A stretch of DNA of 47,026 bases, from the NCBI GenBank assembly GCA_030949605.1, contig JAUZSH010000025.1, forward strand, positions 1 through 47,026, written 5' to 3'. A program made the position numbers and the translations under genes. Positions 9,542-17,923 of this stretch are shown in pieces. This stretch comes from Ghiorsea sp. (GTDB lineage: Bacteria > Pseudomonadota > Zetaproteobacteria > Mariprofundales > Mariprofundaceae). Position 1 is the first letter of the stretch; each line of letters begins with the position of its first letter. Below the pieces are notes generated by a model. The model searched no databases. It saw only the letters and a list, made by a program, of their open reading frames with translations, and was not told the DNA's origin.

Positions 9542-11464
9542 TTATTCCGCAGTCGTTGGTGTGTCTTGATGCTTGGCATCGGACTTACCACCAGCAGCAC
9601 TTGGGTTGGCATCTGACTTCGGTTTCGTAGGGCGACGGCGACGACGGCGACGCTTGGGGGCTTCATTCACATGACCCTTGTCATTTTCCATTTTCTTTTC
9701 AGCCTGAGTATTGGTTGGGTGATTTTTCTTATTTGGTTTTCTATTCACAGCCTGACGTTTGCGTTTACGCTGCGGTGAGCGTTGAGTAGGTTCTTCCACT
9801 TTTTCCTTGCGTTCAAACAATGCGTCCCACAAAGATTTAAACCAGCTTTTTTCTTCAGGTTCAGGTAATGGTAATGGTTTAGGAATACCTACCACAGGTT
9901 TCATGGGTTTTAGCTTTCGTGCAACACGTTGTGGTTTCTTTCCTTTAAGCGTGTCTTCCAATACTTCCAAACGATCTTGGGTTTCATCACGCCAATGACG
10001 CTCAATGCGATAATGAGGAATCAGTAAATCAGGGCGAATTTGCAATGAAACTTGAATCTCGTGCATTTCTTCAATGCGTGCAATATTATCACGCTTATTG
10101 TTCATTAAATATTCGCCTGTTTCTGATGGAACCTGCACCACCAACTTCGGCTTTTTACCTTTTTCCGCCAAATCTTCCATACGCGTCAACATTTGTAGCG
10201 CCATGGATTCAACGGTAAGAATCGTACCCCTACCTTCGCAACGCGAGCATGTTTCCGTCGTCGTTTCACGCACTGAAGGGTGCAAGCGTTGGCGGGACAT
10301 TTCCAATAAACCAAATCGGGAAATTCGTGCAAACTGAACCCTTGCCTTATCACTTGTTGTTGCATTTCTTAATGCTTCTTCAACCTGTTGCCCATGCTTT
10401 CGATTCGCCATGTCAATAAAATCAACCACGACTAAACCACCAATATCACGAATACGTAATTGACGAGCAATTTCTTGTGCCGCTTCTAAATTAGTATTGA
10501 GTGCCGTATCATCAATATGTTTACCTCGCGTAGAGCGTGATGAGTTCACATCGACGGCAGTCAGGGCTTCGGTAGGGTCAAAGACAATGGAGCCTCCAGA
10601 AGGAAGGCGGATTTCTCGTTCGTGAATTTGTTCACACTGCCCTTCAATATTATAATGACGAAAGATGGGTTTTTTACCGCGATATAATTTAACCAGCTTC
10701 TCTTTACCTGGAAGCACAGCATGCACAAAATTCTTGGTGCGTGTGTACACATCATGATTATCTACCCAAATCTCTTGAATATCATCACTGAAGTGGTCAC
10801 GAATAGCGCGGGTTGCCATGTCACCTTCTAAGTAAATAAGTGCTGGAGCAGCCGTTGAGCCACCTTTGATACGGATTTCATCCCACAACCGTTGCAAATA
10901 AGAGTAGTCTCGTTCTAATGCCTCAAGCTTTTGATCACGCCCTGCTGTACGTACAATCAAGCCCATGTGTTCAGGTACATTTAACTGCAATAAAATTTCT
11001 TTTAAAACACGGCGAACATCATCAGGTAGCTTGCGTGAGATACCACCCCGAGACGTATTGGGGCTGAGTACCAAGTAACGCCCCGCCAGTGAAATAAAGG
11101 TGGTCATCGCTGCACCTTTATTGCCACGCTCTTCTTTGACGACTTGTACCAAAATCTTTTGTTTGGCTTGCAGCACATCTTGAATGTTCACATGACGTGG
11201 GTCTTGGGTTTTATCCACGCCATCCTTCCAAAAATCAGGATGAATTTCACTCAGCGGCAAGAAGCCTTGGCGAAGTGCGCCGTATTCAACAAATGCGGCT
11301 TGTAGGCTGGCTTCCACTTTGGTGACTGTGGCTTGGTAAATATTGCCTTTGGTAAGGACTTTATGCGTAGACTCAATGTCTAGCTCTTGTAAAAAATCAT
11401 CTTCTACAATTGCAACACGACTCTCTTCCTCGTGTGAAGCGTTGATAAGCATCAACTTTTTCAT
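9542..11464 (-). CDS. rne: Ribonuclease E/G family endoribonuclease
   Basis: About 640 residues from the ATG at 11464, which has AGGAAA upstream; an in-frame start at 11500 would add 12 residues but lacks a good ribosome site. An S1 domain occupies about 35-125. The catalytic metal-binding stretches are TAVDVNSSRSTRG and VVVDFIDM. The Zn-link appears as CSRCEGRG. A long Pro/Arg/Lys-rich tail ends in an arginine run (KRRRRRRRP). This domain order is RNase E/G; the basic tail favours an RNase E-like role in mRNA decay, though it is much shorter than the enterobacterial scaffold. It cleaves AU-rich single-stranded RNA with 5'-monophosphate preference. Confidence 0.9.
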   Translation of the reverse strand: MKKLMLINASHEEESRVAIVEDDFLQELDIESTHKVLTKGNIYQATVTKVEASLQAAFVEYGALRQGFLPLSEIHPDFWKDGVDKTQDPRHVNIQDVLQAKQKILVQVVKEERGNKGAAMTTFISLAGRYLVLSPNTSRGGISRKLPDDVRRVLKEILLQLNVPEHMGLIVRTAGRDQKLEALERDYSYLQRLWDEIRIKGGSTAAPALIYLEGDMATRAIRDHFSDDIQEIWVDNHDVYTRTKNFVHAVLPGKEKLVKLYRGKKPIFRHYNIEGQCEQIHEREIRLPSGGSIVFDPTEALTAVDVNSSRSTRGKHIDDTALNTNLEAAQEIARQLRIRDIGGLVVVDFIDMANRKHGQQVEEALRNATTSDKARVQFARISRFGLLEMSRQRLHPSVRETTTETCSRCEGRGTILTVESMALQMLTRMEDLAEKGKKPKLVVQVPSETGEYLMNNKRDNIARIEEMHEIQVSLQIRPDLLIPHYRIERHWRDETQDRLEVLEDTLKGKKPQRVARKLKPMKPVVGIPKPLPLPEPEEKSWFKSLWDALFERKEKVEEPTQRSPQRKRKRQAVNRKPNKKNHPTNTQAEKKMENDKGHVNEAPKRRRRRRRPTKPKSDANPSAAGGKSDAKHQDTPTTAE

Positions 11465-11504
11465 GGCGGTTTCCTTTCCGCTGACAACAAAAATTTGCAC
11501 TAAA

Positions 11505-11520
11505 GTCTTGTAAACAAGAC
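11505..11520. promoter_or_regulatory. Small dyad in the rne leader
   Basis: gtcttg and caagac flank a 4-nt loop about 40 bp upstream of the rne ATG. RNase E is known to autoregulate through its leader in enterobacteria; linking this dyad to that is speculation. The remainder of 11521-11780 is AT-rich with no gene. Confidence 0.25.
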
Positions 11521-11798
11521 CTTATCAATAAATTAAAGGCGATTAACATTTCAACATATACCAATGCAAAGCAGCCTATTAAAGTTTAAATCAATTTAAG
11601 ACTATCAAGCGGTTTTATTTTATTTTATTATCCACAGCTCAACACGGCACTGGCTTGGTGAGACCTACACAAAAACGACTCACTCTCCGAAATATTGATT
11701 GAAATGAAGGGGTAACTTCTCAATGTATGAGCCTACAAAGTTTCTCAATCAAGGTGCGAAAAATATTCGCAAACATCGCCACGCACGCGGAACACATG

Positions 11799-11804
11799 TA
11801 TAAT
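11799..11804 (+). promoter_or_regulatory. Probable -10 box for rluC
   Basis: A perfect TATAAT 30 bp upstream of the rluC start. No strong -35 box is visible at the expected distance (the best candidate, tcgcca, is weak). Confidence 0.4.
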
Positions 11805-11833
11805 CGGGGACATTAAAGCAAAAGAGGACTATT

Positions 11834-12784
11834 TTGGCAAGTTTAGAGCATGAACATGAAGTAAAATCACACCTTATCATTGATAAAAATGAAGCGGGAA
11901 GCCGCTTGGATCGCGTCCTTTGTCGCCTTTTGGGTCAAGAAAAGCGTACACTTATTTTACGCCTTATTCGTAAAAAAAATGTCCGTGTGAATGGCAAGCG
12001 CGTCAAACCTGAATTACGTATGCAAGAAGGCGACAGCATCTTTTTGCCCGCCAGCCTACGCAGCGACAGTAGTGAAACCACTGGGCATCAACCTGCCATG
12101 ATTCAACCATTAAAGAACTTGAGTATCATTTATGAAGATGAAGATTTGCTGGTGCTCAACAAAGAAGCGGGTTTGGTGGTTCATGGTGGCAGTGGGCATC
12201 AAGCAGGTTTGATTGAACGTTTAAAGGTTCAACTGAATTTACCCGAACTTCGTTTGGCGCACCGCTTGGATCGAGATACCAGTGGATGCTTGTTACTGGC
12301 CAAAAACCTGCATACCCTAAGAAAACTTACCGAGCAATTTCGCGAACGTGATGCCCACAAAACTTACCTTGCTTGGGTTGTTGGGCATCCATACCCTTAT
12401 GCTGGTCGCATGCAGTCCAAGCTTTTGAAAGGGATTAGCCAAGGCGGTGAGCGCATGGTGATTGATGCAGAACATGGGCAAGAAGCCATCACCGATTTAC
12501 AAACCATTCTACTCCGCGAGCATCATGGTTGGGCATACAGTTTGGTAGCGTTACAGCCACATAGCGGGCGCACACACCAGCTTCGCGTTCAACTTCAGCA
12601 CGAGGGTCATGCTATATTAGGTGACCCCAAGTATGCCGACAAGGCAGACATCAAGTCCTTCAAAGCCAACCTTGGCAAAGGACTTGCTCTTCATGCTTGG
12701 CGACTACGCTTTACGCACCCAACATCAAACAAACCATTAGATTGCCGCGCACCTTGGCCAAAACGTTGGTTAAATTTTAAATAA
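11834..12784 (+). CDS. rluC: RluA-family 23S rRNA pseudouridine synthase, RluC-type
   Basis: 316 residues. S4 domain at about 22-75, catalytic domain with AHRLDRDTSGCLLLAKN; the active-site aspartate is D146. The protein fits RluC, which makes pseudouridines in 23S rRNA. It is transcribed divergently from rne, an arrangement also known in other proteobacteria. The start appears to be TTG at 11834, supported by AGAGG six bases upstream; no ATG fits as well. The stop TAA (12782-12784) is shared with a MITE insertion: the last A is the first base of the element at 12784. Confidence 0.85.
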   Translation: MASLEHEHEVKSHLIIDKNEAGSRLDRVLCRLLGQEKRTLILRLIRKKNVRVNGKRVKPELRMQEGDSIFLPASLRSDSSETTGHQPAMIQPLKNLSIIYEDEDLLVLNKEAGLVVHGGSGHQAGLIERLKVQLNLPELRLAHRLDRDTSGCLLLAKNLHTLRKLTEQFRERDAHKTYLAWVVGHPYPYAGRMQSKLLKGISQGGERMVIDAEHGQEAITDLQTILLREHHGWAYSLVALQPHSGRTHQLRVQLQHEGHAILGDPKYADKADIKSFKANLGKGLALHAWRLRFTHPTSNKPLDCRAPWPKRWLNFK

Positions 12785-13049
12785 CTGATGTTACGCACTT
12801 TGTTGAGAAAGAATGACTCCATTCTCATTTGTAGCGCGTAGATTTCAGTTTTACCTTTATTCGTTAAAGTGAACGGTAATACAGCAATCTCAATATAGGA
12901 AGTGGGGCTTTAGCCCCGCATGAGAAGCATCATCATGCATGCGCGACTGAAGTCGCACTTCCTCAATCATGACTTTCTGCCATATATTTTCTCGTTCCTG
13001 TATTCTTACGTGGGAATGACGAATTTTAGCCCAACTGCGTAACATCAGT
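12784..13049. mobile_element. MITE family 3, copy A (266 bp), at the rluC stop codon
   Basis: Terminal inverted repeats start actgatgttacgca on both ends. A 6-bp target duplication taaata is at 12778-12783 and 13050-13055. The interior has hairpins (ggggctttagcccc; gcgact-gaa-gtcgc). Related copies lie at 15703-15867 (partial), 37158-37463 and 38949-39226. No ORF. Its palindromic nature could make it act as a transcription terminator for rluC. Confidence 0.9.
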
Positions 13050-13116
13050 TAAATAAATGGAACTCAAAAGAGCCACTTGCAAAACTCTGGGTGGATGACT
13101 GGCAATCCCACTTTGA

Positions 13117-13150
13117 GTGCTTTCTCAGGCTTACGCCTTCACCTTGAGCC
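13117..13150. repeat. 34-bp dispersed module (three loci)
   Basis: A sequence beginning gtgctttctcaggcttac and ending accttgagcc occurs here, at 39119-39152, and inverted at 37255-37286 inside a family 3 MITE. It contains the short hairpin aggc-ttac-gcct. It lies in the otherwise empty gap 13056-13212 after MITE copy A. Confidence 0.75.
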
Positions 13151-13212
13151 TCGCTTCCAACCCATATCAGGTTTACGCTAAACTTTTTGAGTAGGCTCTA
13201 AATAAGAACGTC

Positions 13213-13665
13213 TTACTTTTTATCCTTAGCCTCATTCACGCGCAGCTTACGGCCTGCAAAATCTTCTCCATTCAATACCAAAGCAGCTTTGACACCTTCT
13301 TCAGATGCCATTTCAATAAAGCCATAACCTTTAGGACGACGGTTAGGGCCACCTCGCACAAGACGCACTGACTTCACACTACCATGCGCCTCAAACAAGC
13401 GCTGAATTTCTTCTTCATCTGCCTTAAACGGAATATTACCGACATACAGAACATTGGTATTGTTATGCTTCACTTTTGGTCGCGATTCCGAACTACCACC
13501 AAAGACCCATGCACCCAACAAAAATCCAACAATCAAACCTGATGCGAGTACAGAGCCAACTGGAATATCCTGATTCAAGCCAACCATTGGGCCGACAAAA
13601 TAACCCACCAAACCTAACGCTACTGCAATCGCTATACCTTTACCTACACAGCCTACATTCATCAT
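13213..13665 (-). CDS. Membrane-anchored RRM RNA-binding protein
   Basis: 150 residues. Two hydrophobic glycine-rich segments (about 7-28 and 36-57) precede a single RRM domain (about 72-147) with RNP2 LYVGNI and RNP1 KGYGFIEM. Bacterial RRM proteins are usually short soluble proteins of 80-100 residues; here the domain is preceded by what look like two transmembrane helices, which would place the RRM on a membrane face. Target RNA unknown. Start is one of two adjacent ATGs at 13665/13662. The neighbours (rluC and a cytochrome) give no functional clue. Confidence 0.8.
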   Translation of the reverse strand: MMNVGCVGKGIAIAVALGLVGYFVGPMVGLNQDIPVGSVLASGLIVGFLLGAWVFGGSSESRPKVKHNNTNVLYVGNIPFKADEEEIQRLFEAHGSVKSVRLVRGGPNRRPKGYGFIEMASEEGVKAALVLNGEDFAGRKLRVNEAKDKK

Positions 13666-13841
13666 TAAAACTCCAAAAAAGGGACACAGCCCTGAAAATA
13701 ACTCCGCAACCTGCCTAAAAAAATTAAAGTCTCAATAGTCTCTACCCTGAGCAGCCCATCAAAAAAGTAAATTTGCGCAAAATATAGGCATCATTTATCG
13801 ACAACCATGCACAGAAAACCTTAACATGATAACAATGAATA

Positions 13842-13859
13842 ACTGATGTTGGGCTAAAA
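13842..13859. repeat. Fragment of a family 3 MITE end
   Basis: The element terminus actgatgtt is joined to its sub-terminal gggctaaaa with about 8 bases missing between. It lies about 30 bp downstream of the cytochrome stop codon at 13889. Nothing else is recognised between 13666 and 13888. Confidence 0.4.
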
Positions 13860-13888
13860 CCCGTTAAGAAATATGGAACCTAAGATTA

Positions 13889-14248
13889 TCACTCCAATGT
13901 TTCCAAATAAGCAATAATATCTTCTCTTCTTTCTTTATCTTGCATCTCTGAAAGTTTTGGCATCCTGATGCCATATTCATTGTTTTCTTTTAAATTCTTG
14001 GCGTATTCATCTGTTTTTGTCATCTCTACGGGGTCTTTTAGAAAATTGTGTAGCCATGGCTTATGCCGCCTTTGTAAAATACCACCCAACCCTGGACCAA
14101 ACTTATCATCGTAAGTGGTTAAATGGCAATAAACGCATAAACGATCATACAAAGCTTTTCCTTTGTTGATGTCTCCAGCTTTTGCGGATACCGAAAAGCC
14201 TACGAGAGCCAACAAAATCAGGCTTGAACTCATCCATTTATTCACCAT
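13889..14248 (-). CDS. Periplasmic monoheme cytochrome c
   Basis: 119 residues from the ATG at 14248 (an in-frame GTG at 14260 would add four residues). A signal peptide (about 1-24, ending SAKAG) precedes a single CVYCH heme site at 38-42. A late methionine in GIRMPKLSEM is the likely sixth ligand. The size and pattern are of a class I c-type cytochrome serving as a small electron carrier. It lies directly downstream of the redoxin gene; the spacer contains a (ttca)n microsatellite at 14266-14280 that overlaps the redoxin stop codon. Confidence 0.85.
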   Translation of the reverse strand: MVNKWMSSSLILLALVGFSVSAKAGDINKGKALYDRLCVYCHLTTYDDKFGPGLGGILQRRHKPWLHNFLKDPVEMTKTDEYAKNLKENNEYGIRMPKLSEMQDKERREDIIAYLETLE

Positions 14249-14270
14249 ACAACCACCCACTTTTATTCAT

Positions 14271-14825
14271 TCATTCATTCGTTAACCATTTGATAGAACA
14301 GCCAATCGTTGGATGCTGTGGTTGCGGTGCTGGTTGACCAGCAACCACAGCTTCTGCGGCAGGCAGTAACTCTTCGGTATTTACTCTGGTTTCATCTTTC
14401 CAATAATCATCAATGCGACCGTGGTAATAAAGCTTACCCTTGTTATCAAACATGAAAATATCAGGCGTGCATTGTGCATCAAAAGCTTTAGCAACATCTT
14501 GTGTTTCATCTGCCAAGTAAGGAAAATTAATCTTCCATTCCAACAGTTTTTCACGCATCGCATCCACATTATCTTCAGGAAAATCTGGGTGAATATTTGG
14601 ATTAATCGCTACCGTGTTAATGCCCATAGCCTTCAATGTTGCCGCATGACGCACCAAACGCGGCCAAACTGCAATCGCATAGGGGCAATGGTTACAGGTG
14701 AAGGCAACCACTAGACCATGCTCACCCAGCAAATCTTTGGCATGATGGGTATCACCATGCGCATCTTTCAATGAAAAGTCAGGAAGTTGAAATTCGCCTT
14801 TATAAATGGATGCAACCAATGCCAT
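14271..14825 (-). CDS. Thioredoxin-fold redoxin (AhpC/TSA-type)
   Basis: 184 residues without signal peptide. The thioredoxin fold begins LPDFSLKDAHG and carries C44 and C47 in FTCNHCPYAIA. Further cysteines lie in AQCTPDIF and in the C-terminal GCSIKW. This matches the cytosolic 'thioredoxin family protein' group with a TCNHCPY motif, related to ResA/peroxiredoxin folds. A thiol oxidoreductase role is likely; the substrate is unknown. Co-oriented with the cytochrome gene 22 bp away. Confidence 0.82.
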   Translation of the reverse strand: MALVASIYKGEFQLPDFSLKDAHGDTHHAKDLLGEHGLVVAFTCNHCPYAIAVWPRLVRHAATLKAMGINTVAINPNIHPDFPEDNVDAMREKLLEWKINFPYLADETQDVAKAFDAQCTPDIFMFDNKGKLYYHGRIDDYWKDETRVNTEELLPAAEAVVAGQPAPQPQHPTIGCSIKWLTNE

Positions 14826-15043
14826 AATTATCTCCTAAAACCATAAAAATTAGTGGCAACACTATGAAAGATAGACTTCATCAAATCAACCTTTTATAAA
14901 GTGACCCTATTTATCAAGCCTTTTTACCCCACTGAAAGAAGCGACTATGTTCTAAGCTTTTGGCAGCCATAAATTCTAAGCTTGAGTCATTCACACTCTT
15001 TCAAGTGCTGGCTTCATATAACATTCTGATGTCACGTAGTTAG

Positions 15044-15203
15044 GGAAGCTCTGAATAAGCTTGGATGAAGCAGATTGTATTTCAGGGCATGCAAAATCCA
15101 GGCGTGTGTTGCATGGAATAGCAAGGCTATTGCTCAAACGCACAACGCAGAGTTTGGATGCACTGGACACAATATATGCGTTCATGACTTGTTCAGAGCT
15201 TCC
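15044..15203. mobile_element. 160-bp IS5-like MITE with TTAG target duplication
   Basis: Ends ggaagctctgaataag (15044-15059) and its inverted copy at 15188-15203 match at 15 of 16 bases. TTAG flanks both sides, fitting the 4-bp YTAR targets of IS5-group elements. The interior does not encode a plausible protein. The rest of 14826-15275 is AT-rich without a recognisable gene. Confidence 0.75.
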
Positions 15204-15275
15204 TTAGGATTTAGATGCAATACAATTCATCATTGCCTATTCTTTGCCACTCATCGTCAGCAGGGAGGTAGGAAC

Positions 15276-15641
15276 ATGAATACTTGGTTCTTGATTACAT
15301 CATCACTTGGCATTTCACTTGCGTTAACACTTCCTTGGATCTATTATCTTTACAAACAAAACAAAGACTTGCGCCAGCAACTACTGGTCAACAATGACAT
15401 CGTGACAACCAATATCACACTTGAACAACAACTACGCATAGCTCATCAACAGCTAGAGCAACAAAAGCAACAATTAAGTCAATGTCAAATCGAAAACAAA
15501 GACGTCATGACCTCACTCACCCAACTGAAAACAGAGCGCCAACTCGTGCAGCAACATCACCGTGAGAAGCTTGCCTTACTTGAAGATGCCAAGATCAAAC
15601 TTGCCCATGAGTTCAAATCCCTGTCCAACCAAATATTTGAA
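15276..15641 (+). pseudogene. rmuC: DNA recombination protein RmuC, 5' fragment
   Basis: The start ATG at 15276 follows GGAGGTAGGA. The encoded part has an N-terminal membrane helix (about 3-22) and a Gln-rich coiled coil ending HEFKSLSNQIFEE, as in RmuC. After that the reading frame enters IS30-derived sequence (NTGVHIKSIVEIALIT) and stops at 15695. RmuC homologues have roughly 10-12 more residues before the point where coding resumes at 18983, so a short piece was lost at the junction. RmuC limits inversions between repeats, so its loss in a repeat-rich genome is notable. Confidence 0.88.
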
Positions 15642-15702
15642 GAAAATACAGGAGTTCACATAAAATCGATAGTGGAAATTGCACTTATCACTTGAATTCA
15701 GG
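15642..15702 (+). mobile_element. IS30 3'-end fragment
   Basis: This about 60-bp stretch, ending cacttgaattcagg, is almost identical to the 3' end of the IS30 transposase at 18918-18982 and is in the same orientation. A third copy is at 29877-30108. It forms the left boundary of the insertion nest in rmuC. Confidence 0.8.
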
Positions 15703-15867
15703 CAATCTAAATATAGGAAGTGGGGCTTTAGCCCCGCATGAGAAGCATCATCATGCATGCGCGACTGAAGTCGCACTTCCTCAATCATGACTTTCTACCA
15801 TATGTTTTCTCGTTCCTGTGTTCTTGCGTGGAAATGACGAATTTTAGCCCGACTGCGTAACATCAGT
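15703..15867. mobile_element. MITE family 3, copy B (left part missing)
   Basis: Matches the right-hand 165 bp of copy A (12784-13049), including the hairpins and the terminal gcgtaacatcagt. The left end is replaced by the IS30 fragment. Its right end has cut off the N-terminus of the IS5-type transposase that follows. Confidence 0.85.
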
Positions 15868-16206
15868 TTATATGATAAAGTAAAGCAATATATTGAAAAT
15901 GAAAAGAAGCTTAACCCTCTGAAAAGGCGCGGTCTGAAAAGTTCTAGAGTATCATTGCAAGATTGTATCTTGTTAGCACTTTACTATATTCGCCACTATC
16001 CAACCTTTCAAGTTCTTGGCAATATTTTTGGAATACAAGAGTCCTACTGTCACAAGGTATATAGCCGTTATGTGAGGATCATAGCTAACGTTGAAAAACT
16101 TCCTAGCCGACTAGATCTTATTGATAATAAAAGGGAAACATTGATTATAGACGTATCAGAACAACCCATAGAGCGTCCTGTAAAACATCAAAAACAATAT
16201 TACTCA
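15868..16206 (+). pseudogene. IS5-family transposase fragment
   Basis: Reads YDKVKQYIENEKKLNPLKRRGL, then LQDCILLALYYIRHYPTF, LGNIFGIQESYCHKVYSRY and IIDVSEQPIERPVKHQKQYYS. This is the DDE_Tnp_4-like N-terminal half of an IS5-group transposase, including the first catalytic Asp (IIDVSEQ). The beginning is removed by the MITE and the end by the element starting at 16207. Not functional. Confidence 0.8.
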
Positions 16207-16415
16207 CTTACATTGAGTGGGTAACTTTATTCAAAAAATCATTTATGCTTCGCCTCTAATTTCACAAGGTAGGTATAGAGCTATTAATACAAACAGCTAC
16301 TCAATAGAACGTTTAGATCACTTAGGTATCATTGCTGGTGTCATCAAAGATTTGAATATTATAATACCCCAAGAAATTCAAACAAAGAAACTGCATTCCT
16401 TATTCCTTTTAAGCT
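16207..16415 (+). pseudogene. 5' end of an IS1634-type element (likely parent of MITE family 1)
   Basis: It begins cttacattgagtgggtaa, which differs from the MITE family 1 terminus at one of its first 17 bases, followed by sequence also resembling that MITE's sub-terminal region. It then encodes IERLDHLGIIAGVIKDL, the DUF4277 N-terminus of IS1634 transposases, with an internal loss before IPQEIQTKK. It is cut off by the IS3 element. The inserted end lies inside the IS5 transposase. Confidence 0.65.
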
Positions 16416-16442
16416 AGAATTCAGCAAAAAAACGGAGCTATA

Positions 16443-17904
16443 ATGAGTAGAAAAAGACAAGTTTACAGTGCAGCCTTTAAGAGCAAACTAGTGCTTGAAG
16501 TGCTAGCGAATGAGAAGCCGTTATCAACTATAGCGAGTGAACATAATGTCACACCAAAGAACCTACAAAATTGGAAGAAAACCTTCTTAGACAACGTTGA
16601 AATAGCCATGGAGCCCTCGAAGGCTGTAAAGGAGTATAAGGTTGATTTAGCTGCGGCTAAAGAAGAAAATGAGATGCTGACCAAAATCGTTGGCAAGATA
16701 ACGGTTGAAAAGGAGTGGCTTGCAAAGAAGCTAAAAAGCTTGGGCTTATCTGAGAAGAAAAAGCTGGTTGAGCCCAAGCTGGAAACACTTTCTTTGTCTC
16801 GCCAATGTAGTTTGTTGGGTGTGAGTCGGAGTAGCCACTATTATCAAGCTAAACATAATGAGGGCAAGGCAAAAATAAAGGCTGAGATTGCCAATATATT
16901 TGAAGAAGTTCCAATTTATGGCGCGGCAAAGGTGCACCAGCAACTGCTGGAAAATGGTTTTAAAGTAAGCCTAAATACGGTTGCAAGCTACCGTCAAGAC
17001 TTGGGGTTAAAGGCTGCCTTGGCAGTCAAACAGGTGCAGACCACAGTGCCCATTCAAGCACATAAAAAATACAAGTATAAACTGCGTGGGTTACTTACAT
17101 TGAGCGGGTATGTTTTATCGTTTTATTGGTTATTTTATCCTTATAAATCAATGAGATAAGGATATACATCACGATTCTGATTATCCTACGAATTTCAATC
17201 TACAACCAACTTAAGCAAAAAGTTGAAAATCGGTACCGTAATTTTCATTAAATGGCTAAATGATTCGGTCATAAAAGGCTATTTTTATTCAATATGATGA
17301 GAACAAACATCATCCGACATCAATTTTAAATCATTTTTTAAAAAGAGATACCCGCTCAATGTAAGTGGGTTAGATATATCACGTGCCAATCAAGTTTGGA
17401 GCACGGATATTACCTACATCAAAATAGGTGGTGGCATGGTTTATTTGGCTGCGGTGATTGATTGGCATTCCAAGGCTGTTTTATCGCATAAAATATTCAG
17501 AATAGTCAAAGAGGTATATCGGGGGAAACACAAAAACTATGGCTTAAATTGGCGGGTCGTGGCGGCTTTAGTCAATATGAGATATGGGTTTATTTAGGAA
17601 AGATGTCTTTTATACCAGTGATATTCATACTCAACGCCTTAAAAACAAAGGCATTATTATATCTATGGACGGAAAAGGTCGAGCTACGGACAATATTTGT
17701 ATCGAACGTTTTTGGAGGAGTGCAAAGTGTGAGCGAATCTATCTCAATGAATATCGTTCACTTACAGAGCTAAAAGCCGATGTGGATGATTATATTGATT
17801 TTTATAATCACCGACGCTTTCACGAAACGCTGCAATACAAAAAGCCAATGAACGTGTATCGCGAGAGCATGTTAAGCCAAACACAACACAAAAAAGCTGC
17901 TTAA
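16443..17904 (+). pseudogene. IS3-family transposase (OrfA-OrfB fused), disrupted
   Basis: The first 217 codons or so carry an OrfA helix-turn-helix (KSKLVLEVLANEKPLSTIASE) running in frame into OrfB (SRQCSLLGVSRSSHYY, IYGAAKVHQQLLENG). A MITE at 17094-17365 interrupts it after KYKLRG. Coding resumes DISRANQVWSTDITYIKIGGGMVYLAAVIDWHSKAVLSHKI, is scrambled at about 17490-17600, and ends YTSDIHTQRLKNKG...FHETLQYKK. The scrambled part removes the second catalytic Asp (usual NTDQGSQYTS). Probably inactive. The right end near 17957 joins directly to IS30. Confidence 0.88.
17094..17365. mobile_element. MITE family 1, intact copy (272 bp) inside the IS3 transposase
   Basis: 18-bp perfect terminal inverted repeats (cttacattgagcgggtat). 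A 7-bp target duplication tgggtta is at 17087-17093 and 17366-17372. Excision would restore the IS3 frame KLRG-LDISRANQVW. Related copies are at 2027-2280 and 30131-30402. Confidence 0.95.
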
Positions 17905-17923
17905 AAGGTTGGAATAAGGATTC

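Noticed and set aside
15075-15275. Upstream extension of rmuC
   Set aside because: It runs through the IS5-like MITE. The strong ribosome site and membrane helix mark ATG 15276 as the start.
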